DNA from: Dendrolimus kikuchii
Taxonomy: Eukaryota; Arthropoda; Insecta; Lepidoptera; Lasiocampidae
Assembly (NCBI GenBank): GCA_019925095.2
Contig: CM034392.1
Span: forward strand, 13,473,887-13,537,886
Length of the DNA: 64,000 bases
Reading direction: 5' to 3'
Shown one piece after another: positions 46,701 to 55,700 of the stretch. The translations under genes and the position numbers were made by a program. Below the pieces are notes generated by a model, which had not been told where the DNA came from, did no database searches, and worked only from the letters and a program-made list of their open reading frames with translations. Numbering within the stretch: position 1 is the first letter of the stretch; each line of letters starts with the position of its first letter.

Positions 46701-49700
46701 TAGTCTAACAATAAGATATTTTAAAAGGCGTGTACTCTGGGAATTAATAACGTAAGGGTATTAAGTTTCGGAGCTTTGGCGGATGATAATTCGAAAAATA
46801 TTGCTCGATTGTCTAAACTTATGTTATTCGGAAAACTATTTTTTTAATGTTATTTATCAGACTCATAAATTATCAGACCGATTCAAAGAGATTATCATCC
46901 TCTTATTACAGATGTTTTATTTTTAAAATCAAAAGCGAATTATCAAAATATATTTATAGTCTCATTACAATTCCTCACATGAATTCTTTTTGGTCATACA
47001 TTAAAATACTACCTTTTACAATACATCTTTCTTTTTTGCTATGTAATGGTGTAAAGTCAGCCGTGACGATACTTTAGGCTCACGGGAAGATCGAACACCG
47101 GTCGACAGACTAGCGTTATGCTGAGACTGATGCGTAGGACAATTTTTGTTTTTAAGTCTAGTTTTATATTAGTTTAACTGTCCTAAATAAAAATTATTTC
47201 TTTTTCATTTAGCGTGACCAGCTAACGTTGCTAAAGTTTGTGTTCCTATTCAATCTCTTCCGTGATATATAATTGTAGCCCTCTTATGAGAAAAAATAAG
47301 ATAATAAAAACAACTTGTAAAATATATCTATACATACCGATCGCTTTAGTCATAAAGGAAGATATGATATGAAACTCAAACGTAGTAATTAAAAGTATAA
47401 TAATTATTAAAACAAGGCAAGACTAGTGCATCAGTATGTAATAATCTATATGAAAGCATTTAATTACAATATCTTCACTTTCAGACTATTATACATAACA
47501 ATTTTATTATCTAAATACAGCGCGGTGCACTTGCGAGTTATTTTATGACGTCTGAACATTAATTATAAAAAAATATAAATAGCGTTGCATTACGTTCTCT
47601 GATAAGCCCCTTGGCATTAGAGTTAAGCGAATAGACTGAAAATATACTCATATGTGAAGTACATAATACTTAGCATTACGATATGTCGTTCCCAAACATT
47701 TTCTATTCTATTCGTTTAGCGCTAATGCCATTTGTCCACAAGGTCTGATTTTTCGTATTCTTCGACCTTTTATCGGAAATATACATTTCTGTGCATAGAA
47801 ATATAGGGTAGACTGATGGTCCTGTTATTAAGTAACGTTTCAGAGGAAATTTATGAACATCAATCACATTAAGGTTGATGAACAAGTTCTGTTTAAGTTT
47901 TTGTGGCTTAATTGTTATTTTCTGTATATTTATTGCCAAAAATAGCCAGATAGGCAAATGGCCCACTTGATGGAAAATTGTTGCCGTTGCTTATAGGCGT
48001 TTACTGTTGCAGCACTTGAGTTGTTGCCAACGAGTTACCTCTAATAAATTTAATGACGTTCTTGTTAAAGGATAAATAATGCGATATTATAAAAATAATA
48101 CCCTGTATACATTGTTTTTCCTTAGAAGATCATTATCGTACATACAAACAGGATTTTTGCGATGAATTACACTATTTAATATCTTCAGACAACTTAAGCC
48201 ATATCTAAAGTTCTAACTTTAGATGTTTATAATAATATAAAATGTTTTATATTCATCATCTAAAGACATAATTTAACTAAAATTTTATCTAAAAATTTAT
48301 CATGTAAGAAAAACAGGATATATGGCAGGGGTCACCAAATGGCGGACCGCGGTCCGCATCCGGACCGCCGACCCAATTTGTGCGGACCGCGAAAAAATGA
48401 CATTTTTCTCATTGACATGTAAAAAAATACCTTTGTATTTCCGTAAATACATTTCTTTAATAAATATTTTTTTTCTATAAAATGTGCGGACCGCCATGGT
48501 CATTTCATTTCTTAAAACGGACCCTGAGCGAAACTAATTGGTGACCCCTGGTATATGGGATAACTTAATCATTATTGTCATACTAGCGTTAAATGCTGTT
48601 TATGTTCGCTATTGAATACAAACTCTGCTTTCTTGTTTTTTCTTTTCCACTTAGCATAGTTTTAAACATCCATAGTTGGGTGAACCCTTGTCATGTATTA
48701 ATATAACCCTCTGGACGACAGCCACCATTTCTTGGACCTGTCTTTTTTTATTGCTGTAGTACAGCAGACATGCTGACGGCCTACTTAATGTAAAGTATTT
48801 ACCGTTGCCTGTGGAGGTTCTTAATACCAAATATGCTAGCAAAATGCTGCTGGCGGCGAAGAAGGATTGGAATCTGGCCACTTATGCTAGATCAAAACAC
48901 AAAGTTGTTATGGTGGCATACTCTAGATCGCAGGTGGTAGGCATCCAGACAAGCAAATGTGTATGTCGCCTTTTACAACAGGCCATCCGGCCGCATCTAT
49001 TCGTTCTCCGTTCCTGCACGGATAGAAGCTGACTTGGCTGTGAGACGCGACAAGATATTTATTCCACTTATAATTTATTGATTTTGCTAAAAAACTCGTG
49101 TGCTGGGGCACCAGCCTACCAACTAACTCCCCTGGACAGTATTGAACGTCGAGCCGTTCGCATTGTCGATTATCCCATATTCACAAACAGTTTAGATACG
49201 CTTGGCCTTCGAAGAGACTTCGCGTCTCTCTGCGTATTCTATCGACTGTACAATGGGGAGTGCTCCGAGGAACTGTTCAGATTGGTGCCTTCGTCTTCTT
49301 TTTACCATAGCACCACACGCTATCGGCTGGGCGTTCATCCCCACTTCCTTAAGCCGCTTCGTTCTTGAACACAACGATTCTCTAGAACGTCCCTCTTGCG
49401 CATCGTGGGTATTTGGAATGAGCTCCCAGTCGGGGTTTTCCCACAGCCCTACAATATGGAGTCTTTTTTCTGTCTTTTTAGGTATCACCGTTGTTACCTT
49501 AAGACATTTGGCTAAGATATGGGGCATAGTAATCAAATTCTTATCAAACGACTGAATTCTTATCAATAAATTGAACGAACACAGTCGAAAACTTTTTCAG
49601 GTTCAGAAACATGTCTACAGTATGCCGCCATAATAACTTTGAGTGGTGCTCTGGCATTTGGGGCCTGGTTCCAGCCTCCCTTTAGAGAGCGGCAGCATAT

Positions 49701-52700
49701 TGGTAACACCTTCTGTGTAACAAATGTCCATAGACGATGGTAACCGCTTTCTATCAGGTGGACCATCTGCCTGTCTGCTGAAATTATGCAATAATAAAAA
49801 GGTATTTTAATCGTCTTGCATGATATATCTGCATGATATTTATAAACATTAGCACAAAATCAGAATTCATTTTTCCATGACCATAGCGAATCCCATACTC
49901 GTACCCTAAAACTGTACATTCAGTCGAATCTGGGAAACAACTATTCATTCCAAAACATCTAAATTATGTAGAATTGTAGATGGAGAGATACACATTGTAT
50001 AACGCCTACTTTGTTTTAAAAACAACATCACTTTAAATAATTATAAAGAAAATATGGTAATGAAGAGATTCTAATCAAATGCTTTATAAGATGTCTTATA
50101 GTAACGAAATACCAATTTTTTTTTTCATTTGTTTTGTTTAAGAAAAAATAAAGAAAAATGGGCAAAAGTAATGTTACCTGCTGATGTGGAACTCTGAAAG
50201 TGAGTTCTATGTTAATATTGTTCTCATATCAAACCAAATTTACTAGAGTAGAACGTAGACTGTAGATGAAATTAATAAATGAATTACTTTGGTTTTATAA
50301 ATAACATTATAATGTGCTTTTTACAGTTGAGATTAACGGTGTGAAAGCGGTGTTCAAGGTTGTTTCTTCTCACCTGTGCTGGCGTCATTAATGTATGCTC
50401 CGTCATTATCCTCAGTTTCTAGAAGCGTTTGGAACCAGCTCGATTGAGAAGAGGTCTGAGATGAGGGTAATTTTGTGTAGTCGCTGGGATTTTTAGACGT
50501 CTCCGAATCATCGAACCAGCCACCGTTTCCAAGCCACGAGGATTTTGCAAACCAGTCGAATATTTTAGAGAAAAACCCTAAAGAAAAATAACTTTAAATA
50601 AGAGTGAATAAGGTAGTTTAGTGGTTAGGGCACTCGCGTTCCAAAGTCAAAGGATCCGAAGCGGAAAGCACGTACCACTTCAGCGGTTTTCTGACCTAAT
50701 TTACATATTGTTAGACTTATCACGTGCTAACGGTGAAGGCAAACCTTGTAATTAAACCTGTACATCGAGATAACCGATGTATCAAATCCGCCAATCCGCC
50801 ATTTCCCTAGGCCGAGAGGCCCGAACCTAGCAATGGGACATTTATAATATAGGCTGTTAAAAAATATAGAAAAACCTTTTACTTATAATGATGAAAACAA
50901 CATTACATTCTGATTGTGTAAAAGTACATAATGAATTAATTGTATTCTCCTATAATTATGCCAGTTATGGTAACAAAGATGAAGACGCTACGATGCGGCG
51001 TATATGAAACTTTAAAAGATATCTTTCTACGTTCCTAATTTCCCCGTGTAATGAGTATTTAAGTAGAAACTTTTTATGTTAGTAGAACAAGCTGCGCATG
51101 AATTGAAAATATCGAGCGAGAGAGCTGGAGGAACGGGTGCGCGGGTGCAACGCAGTGGTTGCGGTCAACAGCCAGTGTCACTCGACGTATTACAAACACG
51201 AGAATTTTCCGCATCAGCAAATTATGAGAAACAAATGTTATTGATTTATCCACAAAATCGTATTTATCACGAATTTGCTGGGACAGTACATTATCTATCT
51301 ATATATGTGTTTAATTTTAGCTTTCTACAGAGGCTTTTCTCGCAGTTTCGTTTGCGTAAATTTTAGAATTTTATAACACTGAAATAATCGCATTTTCTAC
51401 GCTAAAATTACAACTTACAATTGTGTTATAGACAGTACATTAATTTAAACTTTAATGATTAATTTATTGCTTCGTTTTTGTGGCTTTAAAAAAAGGAAAT
51501 ATAAACAACGAAATAAATATGTTCACGGATAATACGAGCGTACTTATTATATATTGTTACTATGGATTGATTGTAATTATTTTGATAGATTTTTTTGTAA
51601 AAACAAGTATTCTAAATAAATATTATTGTAAATAAAGTAATTATTTAAAACTATCTATGCCCGCGGCTTAGAATAATAGTTAGATAACCTTTTATTTACC
51701 GTAATTTAGGCTGGCGCCTACTATCTCACCGGATGGTTACATGATGATGTGATGCGATGCACGATGCGATCTTAGGATAAAAACCACGTTTGCCTAGAAA
51801 AATCGATATCTATACAATCGACAGACTACAAAACAAACGACGATGCTCACAATACTTTAGAAACGAGTATTAAAGAGATGTTTGCTGTCAATCAACCTCC
51901 TGGCTTTCTTTACAATCTGCTCCAACGCTACCAGCTGATATTGTGCTAAACCGTCCCAAGGGTGATATTATTACTACATCTGAATTTGTGCTTATATAAG
52001 TCAGCAACTGTTAGTGTCTAGAATTTATGTCTAACCTTAGGTGTGAAAAACCTTAGGTAATAAGTAGCTCTATGTTACTTACTTAAAAACTATATTACGT
52101 TTATTTTTTATATTTATAAATCTTTATATATATATATATATTAAACCTAAAAAGTTTACTGTTTCTTGATCAATTCACTACAACAATAAAGAAAGTAAGT
52201 CCATATAATCTAAACAGCTACCCAGTAAAACATGAGAGAGTCGAGAGATGAGTCGAAGCCAACCTGGTTTGAAGTAATACAGTAAATGAATTCATTCCTA
52301 TTACAACGTACCTATTTGTTAGTGGATTGAAAAAACGCTATTACACCGCCGTCTATATAGCTAATCTGTCTATTTTATGGAAACGAAATGATTTATCGGG
52401 ATAAAATGTATTTCGAGTTACGTCCCGGGATATAAGCTCTATGTCAAATGTCATTCATATACGTTCAGCAGTTTCCCAAAAATTGCGATCGCAGCGCCAT
52501 CTTTTTCGCTACTTTCGTGTATCCCACTGAAACCACGTCATTTATCGGGATAAAAAGCTTCCTAAGTTATGCCCCGGGATATAAGCTAGCTCTATGTCCA
52601 GTTTCATTTAAATCCATTCAGTAGTTTTCAAGTGATGCTCTAACAGACAGGCAAACAGAAAGACAGACAGACAAAAATTCTAAAAGTTGCATTTTCGGAA

Positions 52701-55700
52701 TCTCCTGGTCTGGATAAGCCCCTATTTTTTTAACATTTTTAAACGCAATGGACAAACTAGAACCATTTACAGATTTATTATAGTATATATAGAAGATAGA
52801 TAATACACAATAGTATACAATAGTGAAGATTATTCGTGCACTTACAAAATGTATGAAGTTAGCTTTTAAAATATCGACAGCAACAAAGAATAGAGAGACT
52901 GGTCGCCTTATTGACCATAGGTGTAATATCTATCTATTACCTATACAGATGATAACTATTATTTGCCTCCTACTTCATTCACGTTGGACAAATGGTACAA
53001 ATCATAGCTGTAACGCAAATATTTGAAATTGGTGCCAGAATGGCAATGGGCTTTTTAACAATATAAACCAGACTAAAGTCATTTTGATAAGAAGTAATAT
53101 CAAAGTTGCTCTTTCTATTTCACTTAATATTTAATACAACGTGTTATATAAAACCCAGAATAGAAAATAAGTAAACATTACAGGACGTGAAGTTAGTTAA
53201 AGAAATCGCGAAGTTTCTGTTGTCATTATTGGTCGTACGTTCATAAGTAGAATAGGTATTTATTCACATTTCTTAGGTCCGATTTGTCAAAGTTATCTAT
53301 CTATCAACTAAATTATAAACTTTTTTAAGTTTACTTATTTTGATACGTTAACAATATTTTATTAATGTGGGTACTTACTCATACCTGACTGAAAACAAAA
53401 GTGAAACAATTGAACTATTAATTAATAGTTCAATAGTTATATAATGTTCAATAGTATAGTTTAGTAACTACAGCGCTAGTATGTAGAAGTCGTATAGAAA
53501 AATAAATAGTGAATACCTACTACCTTATGTACTGAAATGCTACCACATAATGTCAGCCGAAATTTTTTCGGCAAATAATTTTAAATTGTACATATCCGGG
53601 TTGAAAGGGAAATTATTTATATGATTGTACGAATGGACTCGAATAGTTGAAATTCTAGGAGCCGTTAATTGAAATTATCAAATTTGTGAAAGTTCCGCTG
53701 CAAAAAACAAGCGTAATACAAATTGATGGATGGTCTACATAATGCAAGCAAATATCATTATAAGTACTTCAGTAAGTACCTAATTATTAGTTAATAATTC
53801 TAGAAATCATTATAACTTGTGGTACACTTGCGTGAATTTATTAGAATTATGTACTTAATCGAAATTTTCCTTGGAATTATAGATTACAAAGTAATATTTT
53901 TAACTTTAACCAGCACATGTACATTGTAAAAATAATACTCGTATAAACCGATAAACGTACCCCGGCTGGACCCGAACCTACCAATTTAAAAAAAAATCCT
54001 TCGCTTGTTTGACGGAATGATATTTTACAGGGTTCAGAAGCGAATTATTATTATACATACATACATACATAACTTCACGCCAGTTCCCTCGCGGGGTAGG
54101 CACGAACAACAGAGTGCCATTTAGGCTTATTCTTACACACCTCACTTGCCTCTTTGACATTCATAACTCTTGTCATGCAAGCTCGTCTGTTCTTAAGGCT
54201 CCTGACATCACCTTCTGCTAGTACACGATTTTGATCAGGAAGCGACTTCGGTATTATTATTATAAATATTTATAATCTCGCGAAACCTTCCGTCCGTCCT
54301 TTTACTTTAAAATAATTATGTTTTTCATTGTTACAGGCTGTATAAACGTAGGTTTGTTTCTTATAATATCTTTAACTATCTAAATATATCTATATATTTT
54401 AAAGTGAGACCCCTCTCGTTTTATATACCACGACATCTTTGATCTTTGTGACTTATTCGATGTAGACCTATTCGCGGGTGGGTGCTAGTTCTTAATATTA
54501 TTTTAAGCTTTATTCCAGATAAGATGAAATAGTAATTCCCGGCAACTCTTCATCGTTTCCAATACTGTGACGTGGGGCATATATTTGACAGCTGGTAATG
54601 TTTTAAGTTAGTCATAAGTTTTAAGGTTCATAACACACGATCGAGGTTAACTTGGCTCGAGAACTATTTTATTGCCTAATACTTTACATGGCTGGGTGTG
54701 ACTGATTTACGGTATGAAGAGCTTGATTGTAAATTCTTAACGGGATATTTATCATTTAAATATATGCTTATTATTGTTTGAACTATAGTGAATAAGATTT
54801 TTTTACAACCACCTATATTAATTAGTAAATAAATTCAATTTATCACGACTTATATTAACAAAGTCGTAAATATTTTTTATTAAATATAATACCTATATTC
54901 TTGTAAATAAATTGATCCCCTATGAAACTGGATCTTTGGAAGTTCTTGTAATATAATGCATTTTAAAATGCTCTCTCTGATATTGTTAATGCCACAAAAA
55001 TATTCATTCTATTTTTATTTATTTAGTTATGTTATACCTACAGCTACTTAAATACATTTGAATAAATCATTACATTTTTTTTATTGCATGAGTTCAGCAA
55101 ACATGCAGACGGTTCACCTGATGAGAAGCGGTTACCAACGCCTAGATATTTGTAACACCAAAGGTGTGCTATACCAATATGATGCCGCTCTCTAAAGGGA
55201 GACTGGAACCTGGCCGTTAATGCCGGAATACAACTCAAGGTTGTATTGGCGGCATACTCTAGACCAGGGATGGTAGCCACCCAGGCAGGAAAATACGCTA
55301 CCACCTGACTAATTAGAAACAGGCAACGAAATTTTTAATGTACTTTGCATGTTTTATGAATCTGACCATTTTCAAGTATTCACGAAGTTTAAAAATAAGC
55401 TTCGAGCAAATAGTCAGTAGGCGAATACTAGACTCATATTAAAGAATCCCCAAATAACAAATCTTTGACTGGCCACAAATGAGGTAAGTTTTTTAGCAGC
55501 AGGAAGAGACACATATCATGGAACAGTTAAGATTATCAACACTATCACAAGATTCTTGTTTTAGGGTCGTTTTTTCAATTACCAGATAAGAAATATTCAT
55601 AGAATAAAATACAACTTGGAAAAATTAAACATGACTGTTTCATGAATAAAAAAGTTTGATTTTTCACAATTGAATTCAGTCAGGTTATAATTTATTTGAC

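Noticed and set aside
50612..50690. Intact tRNA gene
   Set aside because: The head looks like a tRNA but the B-box is off consensus and it runs into a SINE tail; no cloverleaf can be closed.
51076..51366. 96-codon plus-strand ORF in intron 1
   Set aside because: No domain, no splice context and ordinary AT-rich ending. Not enough to call a gene.
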